DNA of 64,000 bases from Thereva unica (lineage: Eukaryota; Arthropoda; Insecta; Diptera; Therevidae): assembly GCA_949987705.1 (NCBI GenBank), contig OX465282.1, forward strand, positions 63,547,922 to 63,611,921, written 5' to 3'. Both the position numbers and the translations under genes were made by a program. Below the pieces are notes generated by a model that was not told the DNA's origin, made no database searches, and saw nothing but the letters and a program-made list of their open reading frames with translations. Shown here piece after piece: positions 23,435 through 34,918 of this stretch (position 1 is the first letter of the stretch; the number at the start of each line of letters is the position of its first letter).

Positions 23435-24134
23435 TAAAAGTCGTAAAAAAAATTCTAGAACAATTACATACATTATATCAAATTTTTAAGCATGAAATTT
23501 AAAACCCATCAAATTGACGGTCTTGGTAGCTCTAGTGGAGCGACCACCTTGACGGGATAGAGAAACTAGAAAGCGAAATTGGATTACAAGACTGATGGCT
23601 ACAAGCAAGAAGTACGCCACCCCCACGATTTTCCGAGTCAGCGTGATTCGGAAAGATTTGGTTAGAGGAAACAAAGAGTCAGCATTAAGAATGCCTTCAT
23701 GGAGCCAGGTTTCAGTGAATGCTATGACATCGAACCCACTAGCCTTTGATGCCTAAAGGATTATTAGTTTTAGAACTGGCGCCCTTACATTCTGGTAAAA
23801 GAGGGAGAGCGACTCAAGTTTTTTCACATCTGTGGAGCTCTAAAACGTCAGATGTTGGGCCTACCACTAACCCATAGAAAGTCTACTTCCAGGGCTGTAG
23901 TTGAGACGGTCTTGGGTGATCTTAAAGTCATAGGACTGCTTCTTGAGCTTCAAAATTTGGGACAGTAGAACAAAAAAATATTTCAAAGCAAAAGAAAAAG
24001 TCAATAACAAGAATATGCCTTTATGTGATCCTCATGAGGTGAAGCTAGCTTCTTTGCATATAGAACTTGGATTGATAAAAAAAACTTAGTTGAGGCTCTA
24101 GATAAGAACAACGATGCTTAAAAGCAGCTTAAAG

Positions 24135-25890
24135 AACCGTTTGGAGTTTACTCTTTAAGAATCGTGTCATATATAAGCACAGTATGAAAAATATATGTGG
24201 AGTAAAAATCAAGCGTTAACAAAAACAAGAACCTTTAACTTGATTGTGACCCACTTCCATACAATCGATCAATATAAAATTTTGCGCATATGTATAGCTC
24301 GTTTCAAAACATCTGGCCATTTTGTAAAAAAAATCAAGATGGCGGCCGATTTTTGTATTTGTGTTCCCAGACTCCAAACATGGGTATCAAATGAGAGGGC
24401 ATGATAGATAAAATTGAAGTAGTGTTTCTCCAAATTCAAAATGGCAGCCAACACCAAATGGAGGAAGACTAAAAAGTAGAAAATATAACTGATCAACTTC
24501 AAATTTTGCACATATGTATAGCTAGCTTCAAAATACAAAAAAAAATCAAGACGGCGCGGCGGTTCAAGTATGGCGGCCGATTTTTGTATTTGTGTTCCCA
24601 GATCCTCGACATGGGTATCAAATGAGAGGGCATGACAGGTAAAATTGAAGTAGTGTCTTTCCAAATTCAAAATGGCAGCTAACACCAAATGGCGGAAAAC
24701 TAAAAAGTAGACAATCAGGCCTATTCTGAACTCCGCCGGAATTGATTCCGCTGGAATTTTTTTACATCGGTAGCATAAACTCCGTTCCGCTCCGTCGGAA
24801 CGGAGAGAAATTTCGAAATTACAATTCCGCTGGAATTTTGGTATCATGAACTCCAGCGGAATGCTAAAAGTTGGGCATAATCTCTCCGCGAGAAATTGTT
24901 GACGGAGGTTCACGGAACGGTGCGGTTTTGTGTTAAATTTTGTTTTTTTGTTTGTTTTGGTGTTTTAAAAAGTGCGTATATTGGAGAGACTATTGGCAGC
25001 AGCTTCAGGAATGAATGTTACTGTACAAATTTGTTTAATTTTTTTTATTTTAATTTTTCGAATTCCAATATTTACTTTATTTAAGAAAAGTTTGAATTTA
25101 TTTTAGTTTTTTTATGTTATATGAAAAAGGCTGTTACTTTCAATATTAATTTTATTTAAAAAGAGAATTCAACTTTTATTTACATCATTTTGTTTTTTAT
25201 GATTTATAGAAAAGATTCCATTATATTAATTCGTATATTCGAAGCGTCCCTGCAGAGCCTTGAATTTTCTCCAACACGTACATTTTTCACAACAAAATTT
25301 TTAAACAAACAAATTTGTGACATTTAACAGCTGCTTTTTGGGTTTTCGAAATTATTTCACATCGGGCACCTCATTTCACTAATTCCGGCGGAGTTCATGA
25401 TACCCTTAAAAATTCCGCTGGAATTTTCTCTCCGCCGGAATTGCAATTCCAGCGGAGTTCAGAATAGGCCTGAATATAACTGATCAACTTCGAATTTTTC
25501 ACGTATGCGTAGTTTGCTTGACAAACTATGTGGCCATTTTGTAAAATAATATATATGGTGGTTCCAAGATGGCGGCCGATGTTTGCATTTGTGTTCCCTA
25601 ACCATCGACATGGGTATTAAATGAAAGGGAATGACAGGTTGAATAGAATTAGCGGAGTGGCGTCATTCACAATTCAAAATGGCGGAAGACATGTAATAGA
25701 CTAAATTACTCCTTAAGAATCGTTTCATATATAGATAGAGCACGTCATGAAAAATAGATGGCGGTTCCAAGATGGCGCCCGATTTTTGCGTTTTTGGACT
25801 TTATTGGAATTTACTCCTTAAGAATCGTTTGATATATAGAGACGAAAAAAGAAGGGGAGTAAAAATCAAGCGCTAACAAAAAACAACTTT
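24135..25890 (+). repeat. GATGGCGGCCG repeat family, two or more monomers, split by a MITE
   Basis: About 235 bp units marked by CACTTCCATACAA, AAATTTTGCACATATG, AAGATGGCGGCCGATTTT, GACATGGGTATCAAATGA and AAAATGGCGG. The boundary motif TTACTCCTTAAGAATCGTTT recurs at 24145, 25705 and 25805. The MITE 24716-25472 interrupts it. Other copies are at 26729-26790, 28440-28570 plus 38652-38830, 48215-48460 and 56280-57062. Confidence 0.8.
24716..25472. mobile_element. MITE, CAGGCCTATTCTGAACTC termini
   Basis: Ends CAGGCCTATTCTGAACTCCG and CGGAGTTCAGAATAGGCCTG, flanked by AAT (24713-24715, 25473-25475). Subterminal repeats of AATTCCGCTGGAATT type. 757 bp, no transposase. Confidence 0.87.
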
Positions 25891-25902
25891 TAATTTGATA
25901 TT

Positions 25903-26728
25903 TACTATGATTACATGCCGGATTGAGGACTTGACTTGAGATCCAACTGACAGCTCAATCCGCGGCGACAGTTCATCAACTTGAGAGCTTGATTTCAAGC
26001 CGGCTTGAAATATACTTGACACTTCGCATAAGTTTGCTTCGACATACGGGATGGAACAAATGCTTTTTTCTCATTTATGTGCAGCTTATATGTATGTATA
26101 AATAAAATAAATTTATTAAGTGAATTGCACCGGAAGTGAATTGCACAATCAAGGGAGAACTAATTTCAAAACCCAAGCGCTGAAGCAGGGGTTACATGGC
26201 TTAGTTCAAGTCGATCCGACAAATTTTTCGGATCTACTTGAGTCAAGCTTATTTGAGGTCGATCTGATGATACATGTACTACGTTTTCATGACAGCTTGA
26301 GTACTCGAAAGCTTGAAAATCTCAAGAACTCGAGCGCGTATATGCTCTGCCTACTTGAAGCGGCATATTAGCTTGAAATGATTTTGAGTTCTTTAGCTGT
26401 CATTTGAAGTTACTATTATATTTCTTCCTTTTATCGTGCTTTTATTTCTTCATTAATATTTTTGCCTCCTCATATTCCAACAAATTACCTTTAGACACAT
26501 TTACAAGTCTAAATTTCGCACTTTCGAGCACTCAAGCTTTCAAGCTCGGTTTACATGACAAGCACTCGAGCCGATCACAAAAATCTTTTTTATCGACTCC
26601 AGTCGAGATGCTTGCGTTTACATTTGTACTTGAAGTACGCTTCAAGTAAGCTTCAAGCTGTCATGGAAACGCACTAATGACTTTCAGTCTACTTAAAGCT
26701 GACTTCAAGTATGCATGTAATCAAGGTA
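25903..26728. mobile_element. inverted-repeat element, TGATTACATGC termini
   Basis: Ends TACTATGATTACATGC and GCATGTAATCAAGGTA, flanked by ATT (25900-25902, 26729-26731). It interrupts the GATGGCGGCCG repeat exactly between two blocks adjacent elsewhere. Interior rich in TACTTGAAG and CAAGCTTGA words; a related stretch is at about 55735-56010. Confidence 0.75.
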
Positions 26729-26789
26729 ATTGACCCCCTTCCATACAACCGATAAACTTTAAATTTTGCACATACATATATATTTTGGT

Positions 26790-27931
26790 TTAAAAATATA
26801 AATAAAAAGATTATAATTTTAAGGTTAATAACAATTTTTAACACAATAATAGAGTCAAGTAAAAATTGAGCACTATCCTTTAAGTTTAGAACTTTAGTAT
26901 CACGCACAACTGATAAATACAGTATAAAATTTCTTTCACTTTGATTTGCTTCCTCTACTTTAACTTCCTTCAAAAATCAACCGACTCCTGACACTATTCC
27001 TTCCCTCCTTACAAATTCTAAAACCAGCCTAACTACACAATAGATGCGGTAAGATGTACCGAAATTATCTCTCGCACATGAAATGATTATACTGTAATCT
27101 GATACAACAATGTTGATTCAACAAGGTAAGCTCATAAGAGAAAAAAGCTTTTGCCGTGACGTCACTCAGATCTTTTTCAAACAGATTTGTATGGTATAAA
27201 ATAGGTTTTCAATTAAAAAACGCTTATTTTAAGAGAAATATTTTTGCAATTTTTTATTTCTATTCTTTCGTTGTTGATTTTTAATATTATTATTTAAATT
27301 TTTAATTCTGCAATATAATCTACATCTAAAAAACAAAGATTTTACATTATCTGGTAAATTCGCATGTTGTGACTTTCTTAGCGGATTTTTTATATAATTT
27401 CTTTTTATTCTAATTTAGATTTTATTATAATTTTGAAAAATGTTTTCTTATTCAGCAGCTTTGTAACGCGTTTTTATTTAATATTTTTTAAAAATTGAAG
27501 GCAATATTCTAGAATTCAGAGTATAACTTTCTTCACTGAAATGTACTGAACATATACCTAGTTTATAGCTACTCCCAAAATAATTCGAATTATGGATCAT
27601 CCAAAATTTTTTACCCTATAAACGAGGTAATTCGAATTATGGCTTCTTAAAGCCATAATTATAAGAATGTATTTGTAAGAATCTGTTTTATAAAAAATAC
27701 CCGTTTATACGCTAATTCGAAATTTCGACGTAACTTTGAGTTAAATCGATTTAATTTTTCTGCTATAAACTTGGTAATATAATAGCCTTTTGAAAACTAA
27801 TTTTATTTTTGTCGCACATTTCACTCTACAATTTTGATATATGTATGTATCTTGATTTTTAGGAAACGTAAAATATTGAAAATTTGTTATTGCAGCATTT
27901 GGTTTCTTATTATTCTTATATTTGCAACCTC
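26790..27931. other. AT-rich spacer
   Basis: No coding frame or repeat recognised. Confidence 0.3.
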
Positions 27932-27934
27932 TTA

Positions 27935-28163
27935 TGCCGGTTTCCCACCAAACAGACAAAATAAGAAACAGAAAAAAAAACTGTTGTTGTCAACAAAATA
28001 TCAATGTTTTGCAAAACTCTAACAATTTTGAGAACATTTTTGTACGGGAATAGTGTTTTTAAAAACAAAACGTTGTCCCATCTCGAGTGGGTAGTTAAAA
28101 ACAAACAAAATGTTTAAAAATAAAACTGTTTTTTGAAACTCTCTGTTTGGTGGAAATCCATCA
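27935..28163. mobile_element. MITE, TGCCGGTTTCCCACC termini
   Basis: Ends TGCCGGTTTCCCACCAAACA and GTTTGGTGGAAATCCATCA, flanks TTA and TAA. Older copy of the 39664-39876 family. Confidence 0.8.
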
Positions 28164-28664
28164 TAACATTGCTTTAAACCATGATGATTAATTGTCTTCA
28201 ATATCTGTTATTTATTTTTTTAATTTTATATTGATTATAAACAATAATTTTGAATGAATACCTCTTACAAAAGAATTAACTTTTAAATGGTAGAGAGTTA
28301 AAAGATCTTGATGACATCAAAGCTTTTCAAGATGGAAACAGAACTTTTCCTCATGAGCTTATATTTAACAAAAAAAAAATGATTAACTGATTTCTATTAA
28401 ATTATTGAATTGTTAATTCTTGTTGCTTTGATGATTGAAGTTTATTTCTCATCCAACATATATAGCTCTCTTGAAAATGCAATCTGACCATTTTGTAAAA
28501 AAACCAAGATGGCGGTTCAAAGCTAGCGGCCAATTTTGTATTTGCGTTCCCAGACCACCGACATGGGTATTGTGATGATTTATGCGCCATCTGTTTGTCA
28601 AAAAGCTTAATTAACGATTGTCGGTAACAACACTCTGGTTGATGTCTGAACTAATGATTTATAT

Positions 28665-29144
28665 TGTGATGATTATGCGCCATCTGTTTGTCGAGAGGAT
28701 GAATCAACGATTTTCGGTTGTTGTCTGAATTAAGAATTTATGTACTAAACTAACGAGCGATAAGCGAAGACAACTTCAAGCTGGTCGAAACTAAAAGAAA
28801 TATAGAACATACCACAAGGAACCAGAAAACGAAGGTTCCAGAAAGTAGACAAAGGTGGAGCTGCCTATATAAAAGCGCCTGGCAGCCGCTATCGAGTCAG
28901 TTTTGATTATAAAGGCGATACAAGTGTTTTAAAGTGAGAACAGTGAAAAGTAGTGAAATAAAAAGCGATAATTAGAATTGAATAGTGCGAAATATTAAAT
29001 TTGCTAGTGATTATAGTAAACTCTAAGAATTGTGTTTAGTTTTAAATTGTGTTTGGTTTGTGATAAATAAATTATTGTGTGGATTATTAAAAAGTGTATT
29101 CCTTAATTAATCCTACGAATCCGTTAAGCCGTAAAAACGTAACA
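28665..29144 (+). repeat. element A 5' LTR with TATA/Inr promoter
   Basis: 480 bp. TATATAAAA at 28866-28874 and an arthropod initiator TCAGTTT at 28897 sit about 31 bp apart, giving a plausible start; AATAAA occurs downstream at about 29064. Confidence 0.9.
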
Positions 29145-29146
29145 AT

Positions 29147-29164
29147 TGGTGTCAGAAGTGGGAT
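29147..29164 (+). promoter_or_regulatory. element A primer binding site
   Basis: TGGTGTCAGAAGTGGGAT two bases after the LTR; the same site is at 34808-34825 in element B. Confidence 0.7.
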
Positions 29165-29265
29165 TAATTAAGAGATAAGTGAAATAAGCGAAATAAGTGA
29201 ACTTGAACAATAATTGTGATTGGAATTTAAATTTTGTGCGTGAGAAAGAAGGACTTATTAATAAA

Positions 29266-29645
29266 ATGGGTCGAAAGCTAGTGGATTTGCGCACTGTAGA
29301 GTTAAAAAAAGAATTAAGTAAACGCTCGTTGTCAACGGTGGGGGCTAAAAGTTCCCTAACCGCCCTGCTTCGAGAAGCTATGGTGAACGAAGGGAAGGAT
29401 CCTGAAACCTACATGTTTGAAGACGAGGTAGAAGCGGAGCCAGAAGAAACGACAGTGAGTATGGCAGAACTTTTTAAAACATTGATGGTGATGAAGGAGG
29501 CGCAAGAACGTGCATCGGCAGAGATGAAGGAAGCGACAACCGAGATGAAAGAAGCGCAAGAACGGTCATCAGCAGAGATGAAGGAAGCGCAAGAACGGTC
29601 ATCAGCAGAGATGAAAGAGGCGACAACAGAGATCAAGGCGGAAAT
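29266..29645 (+). pseudogene. element A gag, N-terminal part with SAP-like domain
   Basis: Starts MGRKLVDLRTVELKKELSKR, chosen because element B starts at the same Met. Residues about 6-42 fit a SAP motif (L..L...LSKRSLST.GAKSSLTALLREA), a helix-extended-loop-helix that binds DNA in chromatin proteins. It is followed by an acidic stretch and four repeats of AQER(S/A)SAEMKEA, likely coiled coil. The hAT 29646-31040 interrupts the frame. Confidence 0.82.
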
Positions 29646-31040
29646 CAGTGGCGGGGGGGCAGAGGGGGCCATGGCCCCGGGCGGCGTAGATGTTGGGGGC
29701 GGCAGCCAAACTGGGCCGAGCTAGAGATCCTGCCGGCAACATCAGGCCCTAACCATTACCACATTGAGCACGATGTTCTCGCTGATAGTGTCTACAAGCC
29801 AAATCTAAATGGGACGGGAAGTGAAGTGAGGTGAATTTGGTCTCTCATGTTTCTCGCGTTCAACTCATGAATAACTCATGCATGGACCTTCTTTTTGTAT
29901 CTATGTTGGTGTAAATGGTTCAAAACACTTGTGTGGATAATACCTAACAAACATATATTCCTTATGAATGGAGTCCGTGTCATTTAAGATTCTCATCTTT
30001 TATAACGCGGGCTGTAAATGCTGAAGTTTGAGAAGGGCTCCAACAGCTTCCGCATTTGTCGTTAAAATGGCCTGCAATAGTTTAGGGCTGCGATGAGTGG
30101 AAATTAAACCTCCAGATATTGGACAGAGAACAGTTTAAAGCTTAAGCTCGTGAGTCTATGAGACTTTCTATCTAAAGACTGAAAGAAATTACAGAGAGAA
30201 ATGACTGATTCCAGCTCTCTGGGTTTGTTAAAGTTTATAGTTTAGGCCAACCCTGAAGCACGGATATAGCCTGCGCCAAAACAAATGGAAATCTAAAAAT
30301 CGTTTTTTTATGCGCAGTGAAAGTCTCAAATCCTCACCTAGAAAGTAGATTCGAAAAGAAAAGTGCACCCTGTTCTTCCGTTCGTTTAAAATCCCAAATC
30401 AACCGCTCATTTATATTCTCAATCACAATTCAATCCTTCTCCCTACGACTCTTGTCCTGGTCAGATACTATGGTGGAGTGTTGTTCCCCGTAAACAAGTC
30501 TCAAAAGGGAAATTAAAATACTCGTGCACTTATATTTTACCTATACACAGAATGTTAATGTATGTGGAATTGTCATTTTCTCGCCTCCGCGTAAAATTCC
30601 CAATTATTTTGGCGCACACTATACCGCACATTCATTAGTTACATATAATTCATTGCGTTTACATGATGCCTTGAATTCTTGGATTGAAAATTACTTGAAA
30701 TTGAAGTTGCGTTTTCGATTCATTGATTAAAAATTATTGAAAATCTACAATGTCCATGTTAACATTAATCTAGCTCTAGAAATCTAATCTAGCTTTCTTA
30801 CTAATAGAACAAGTGGTATAAATTAACATTGGCTTTTGTCTTAAAAAGTTCGCTTTGCAAAAAACACGCAGAAAATAAAGTTTTAAATTAGTAGTTGAAC
30901 TTCCTGAGACGCCCTTATTTTATTTCCTTTTCAAATAATGAATTTTCAACATCGCAGACTTTTTACCAATTCAATTCGAAAGTAAGGGGCGGCAAATTTA
31001 TGGCTGGCCCCGGGTGGCAGAAATCCACGCTACGCCACTG
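29646..31040. mobile_element. hAT element in element A gag
   Basis: Ends CAGTGGCGGGGGGGC and CTACGCCACTG, perfect 8 bp TSD GCGGAAAT (29638-29645, 31041-31048). Element B lacks the insert and has the expected continuous sequence. No transposase recognised. A segment at 30385-30510 resembles 46560-46690. Confidence 0.92.
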
Positions 31041-31293
31041 GCGGAAATGTTGGCGTTAAAAGATGAACAGAAATTATTAGCAGTAGCTCATGAACGCTCG
31101 TTAGCAGAACTCAAAGAGTCTATGGAAGAACAGAGAAACCAGATGGAGCAGAAATTCGAACTAATGTCACTCTCTGTTGACAAAAAGCTGGAAAATCTCG
31201 AATCTTCCATTAAAGCAAATGTAGAGAATGATCTGGAAAAGCTCGAAAATTCCGTGAGGGAAAATGATGAAAAGTTGAAGATTGAGCTAGAAT

Positions 31294-31848
31294 AGCCCTA
31301 ACTATAATGATCTTAAGACATCATAAGATTCTTCGTCAAATTCTCTTAAGACTGGTTAATTATCTGTCAAATCTTAAGCTCAGCTATAATAGCCTTAAGA
31401 CGTTTTGACATTTGTAAAAGGTAAACAAATCGAGTCTGGGAAACCGTCCAATAAATTAAAAAAATGGAAATTAACAATAGTTTTAATGAAGAACTGATTG
31501 AATTAGTTCAAAACTGTTTTTTTAATGTCTCTATTAATTTTTCTTACACAACACGATCTAGGTTTTTTTCATATCTTCTACCAATTTTACTAATAACGCC
31601 AAATTATTTAATAACTCCAAATTATTCATTTTGCAAAAAAACGTTTTCTGCAACTAGAAACACTATAGAAAATTACACTTTTCTTATGATTGCTTAAGAT
31701 TTGTACGCTCGTTACCGTACATTAAAGACTTGACGAAAGATTGGAAAAGTTAACGAAAGATTGCTTAAGGCCATTATAGTTGGTATTATGACATTTCATA
31801 GGAGCGTAAAAAATCTTAAGGTATCTTAAGACCATTATAGTTAGGGCT
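31294..31848. mobile_element. MITE in element A gag, AGCCCTAACTATAAT termini
   Basis: Ends AGCCCTAACTATAATG and CATTATAGTTAGGGCT, TSD AAT (31291-31293, 31849-31851). Element B shows the empty site. The short frame 31464-31697 inside has no recognised motif. 555 bp. Confidence 0.92.
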
Positions 31849-31851
31849 AAT

Positions 31852-33914
31852 CGGTCAGAGCCGAGCTAGAAAGGGTAAAGATTCACCACCCAGCGACGGC
31901 ATCTCACGAAGTCATCGGAGTTAGGAAACTGCAGCCTCCAACTTTCGACGGGCAAAGCCCATGGTCTACTTATAAGCTCCAATTCGAAGCAGCAGCAGCA
32001 GGCAATTGCTGGACTGAGGAGGAGAAAGCAATGGCCTTAACGTTGTCACTAAGGGGCACCGCAGCAGAAATATTGCAGTCAATACCAGCAGAACATCGCA
32101 ACAGCTACGAGTTCTTAGTTCAAGCGCTGGAAATGCGTTACGGTGATCAGCACATGCAAGAGGTTTATCGACTTCAACTTCGCAATCGACTTCAAAAGCC
32201 AGGAGAAACTTTACAACAACTATGCGCCGATATCGAGAGGTTAGTGCATCTGGCTTATCCTAGCTTCGGCCAAGACTACATCAACGAAGTAGCAAGAGAG
32301 GCTTTCCTTAACTCTTTTGCTGACCGGGATCTACAACAGGCAGCCAGATTGGCCGGAAAGAAGAATACCGCAGAAGTTTTGGCATATGCTCTGGCATACG
32401 AGGCAGCGAAGCAAGCATCAAGAAGTGCGGTCCACCTCAGGGGAATCAATATGACTGAGAACATTTGCCATCGAGTCAACACCTCGGAAGTACGTCGTCG
32501 TCTACGATGCTGGAACTGTGGCGAGCCGGGCCATTTACAAAGGAGTTGCCGAAAGCGAAGGAGAGTGGAATCGCCAGGGAGTAGGAGTGGCTCAACATGC
32601 TGTGAAAAATGTGGACAACGGCAGAAAGGCGACCGGAGGGAGTTAGTGGGGAAAATGGAGACCCCTGATGTCATCGTCAACATCACCCAACTGCAGCGTG
32701 GCAACAACAGCCTTGTCATCGAGGGGAAAGTTGGTGATGAACAATACACAATTACCGTGGATACAGGTGCTTCAAGATCTGTCATCAGGGCTGATTTGGT
32801 CGGTAGAAAGTGGCTGAAAAGCGCGGACCAGTACATCCTGAAAACTGTAACAGGAGAGCCAGTGAAATTACATGGGGAAACAATGATGGACGTGGTACTC
32901 GGCGACATTAAGTTTACACATTCGTTCCTGGTAGCTGACATAGTAGACGAGTGTATTCTTGGTTTGGACTTTATGACAACACACGGTATACTATTGGACC
33001 TTGGAGAATTGATGATGAAACACCGCAACCGGGGAATTCCAATGGATACTGCACTGTCCCGGCGACCATGCGAACCAGGTTTTAAGTATCGTTGGCGTAT
33101 TGAGGAAAAATGTCAAAAGACGACTGCTGAGCCAAGCATAAAATATGAGGACCAAGGAATTCGAGATGCGCAACGCGACGACCCGGACATTTCTGCGATT
33201 TTGTCATGGAAAGAACACAACGAGAAGCCTAGATGGAAAGACATCGCAGAGAGAAGTGAAATCCTGAAGAGCTATTGGGCCCAATGGGATTCATTGCATA
33301 TCGAAGGAGGAGTATTGAAGCGCAAATGGGAAACAGCTGATGGTACCTCTCATCGAATGCAGGTGCTGGTCGCTCGTGCTGGAATAACAGATATTCTCGA
33401 GGAGTGTCATAATAGCCCGTCAGGAGGACATTTGGGAGTCAACAAAACTCTGGCAAAAGTAAAGGAGCGATTCTATTGGCTTCATATGCGGGAGGATGTT
33501 ACGAACTGGTGTCGTAAATGTGCAGTTTGTGCCGGCAGTAAGAGCCCTCGAGTCAGAGCGAAAGAAGAAACGCGACAATACAACGTTGGGAGCTCAGTTG
33601 AGAAAATCGGAAGGGAGAATCCTAAGACGGCCAGTGATAGGATGAAACCAAGGTACGACCTCCGAGCAAACTGTAGCGGATTCCAGGAAGGTGACCTCGT
33701 TTGGCTGTTCAACCCTCGAAGACGGAAAGGCAAGTCTCCGAAACTTCAGCGTCAGTGGGAGGGGCCCTATAAAATCCTAACACGGATCAACGATGTGGTC
33801 TACAGGATTCAACAAGGACCCAAAGCAAAGAAGAAGATTGTGCACATAGACAGGCTGTGCCCATATCATCAGCCGGATCCAGGATGGACAACTGTTCGGG
33901 ACGAACAGTCCTAA
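31852..33914 (+). CDS. element A Gag-protease-integrase-remnant polyprotein lacking RT/RNase H
   Basis: The frame is open for 627 codons from Met 32031 and extends back to the MITE. Order: capsid-like region (QEVYRLQLRNRLQKPGETLQ, about residues 40-150); a CCHC knuckle CWNCGEPGHLQRSC; protease ITVDTGASRSVI and ILGLDF; then directly DTALSRRPC, which in related elements follows RNase H. Next come the integrase H-H-C-C finger (ECHNSPSGGHLG..WCRKCAVC), a jump over the catalytic core, and the integrase C-terminal GDLVWLFNPRRRKG..WEGPYKIL domain. RT, RNase H and the integrase core are missing, yet in frame. It can only move with enzymes supplied in trans. Confidence 0.9.
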
Positions 33915-33925
33915 GAAGGGGGCAA

Positions 33926-34405
33926 TGTGATGATTATGCGCCATCTGTTTGTCGAGAGGATGAATCAACGATTTTCGGTTGTTGTCTGAATTAAGAATTT
34001 ATGTACTAAACTAACGAGCGATAAGCGAAGACAACTTCAAGCTGGTCGAAACTAAAAGAAATATAGAACATACCACAAGGAACCAGAAAACGAAGGTTCC
34101 AGAAAGTAGACAAAGGTGGACCTGCCTATATAAAAGCGCCTGGCAGCCGCTATCGAGTCAGTTTTGATTATAAAGGCGATACAAGTGTTTTAAAGTGAGA
34201 ACAGTGAAAAGTAGTGAAATAAAAATCGATAATTAGAATTGAATAGTGCGAAATATTAAATTTGCTAGTGATTATAGTGAACTCTAAGAATTGTGTTTAG
34301 TTTTAAATTGTGTTTGGTTTGTGATAAATAAATTATTGTGTGGATTATTAAAAAGTGTATTCCTTAATTAATCCTACGAATCCGTTAAGCCGTAAAAACG
34401 TAACA
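33926..34405 (+). repeat. element A 3' LTR
   Basis: 480 bp, near-identical to 28665-29144; preceded by the polypurine tract at 33913-33925. Confidence 0.93.
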
Positions 34406-34409
34406 ATAT

Positions 34410-34805
34410 ACTAAACTAAAATTGCAACTTCAAGCTTCTGGACGAAAAGAAAAGAACATACCACTAGGCTCGAGAAAAGGGACGAAGGTTCCAGAAGTTA
34501 GATAAAGGTGGAGCTTGGATATAAAAGCTTGCAGGCGCTGAGAAAGTCAGTTTTGGTTTGAAAGGCGATAAAAGTGTTCTAAAGTGAGAACAGTGAAAAG
34601 TGGTGATTTAAAAGAGAATTATAAAGCGATAGATAGAATTTAATAGTGCGAGTTATTAAAGTGAAAGTGATTATAGTGAACTGTAAGAATTGTGTTTGTA
34701 ATTAAATTGTGTTTTGGTTTGTAATAAATAAATTATTGTGTGGATAATTAAAAAGTGTATTCCTTAATTAATCCTACGAATCCATTAAGCCGGAAAAACG
34801 TAACA
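34410..34805 (+). repeat. element B 5' LTR, right part
   Basis: Continues the LTR begun at 28571-28664 after element A. It has ATATAAAAG and an initiator TCAGTTTTG like the LTR of A. Confidence 0.88.
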
Positions 34806-34918
34806 ATTGGTGTCAGAAGTGGGATTAATGAAGAGATAAGTGAAATAAGTGAATTTTTTTCAACTATTGTGACCGGAGTTTAATTTTTGTGAGTACGAAC
34901 TAAAGACATAATAATAAA

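Larger units (their letters stand above)
21681..23537 (-). mobile_element. piggyBac-like element remnant
   Basis: Ends CACTAGAACTACC and GGTAGCTCTAGTG, with subterminal CCGTCAAATTGACGG-type repeats. TTAA is present at 21677-21680 only; the other flank is GAGC. The minus strand at 21914-22080 encodes a cysteine-rich C-terminal zinc domain. The rest of the transposase is lost. Contains a SINE fragment (22104-22236) and a MITE (23031-23434). Confidence 0.75.
13490..23970 (-). pseudogene. non-LTR retrotransposon (jockey/CR1-type LINE), broken by four insertions
   Basis: Read on the minus strand from about 23970 down. A SLFYQNVR start and the endonuclease motif DVIAFTETWLHEG lie near 23640-23760, then GGGVLLA. 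21380-21676 gives ISFCFIPP and the endonuclease motif LVLLGDSNLP. 16003-16246 holds the linker; 14051-14975 and 13620-13755 hold the reverse transcriptase with CVYIDFSKAFDKLSH, GVPQGSQLGPFLF and catalytic YVDD. Segments are separated by the piggyBac-like remnant (21681-23537), the gypsy element (16247-21375), a hAT (14984-15995) and a MITE (13756-13986). Several frameshifts show it is dead. ORF1 is not visible. Confidence 0.88.
28665..34405 (+). mobile_element. LTR retrotransposon A (Ty3/gypsy type, RT-less), nested in B
   Basis: LTRs 28665-29144 and 33926-34405, both 480 bp, TGTGATGATTATG...CGTAACA, nearly identical. TSD ATAT (28661-28664, 34406-34409). PBS TTGGTGTCAGAAGTGGG follows the 5' LTR and the purine tract AAGAAGGGGGCAA precedes the 3' LTR. 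Two DNA elements (29646-31040, 31294-31848) sit in gag. Confidence 0.93.

Noticed and set aside
24269..24913. 214-codon open frame
   Set aside because: Spans two monomers of the GATGGCGGCCG repeat and a MITE end; the internal peptide repeat mirrors the DNA repeat.
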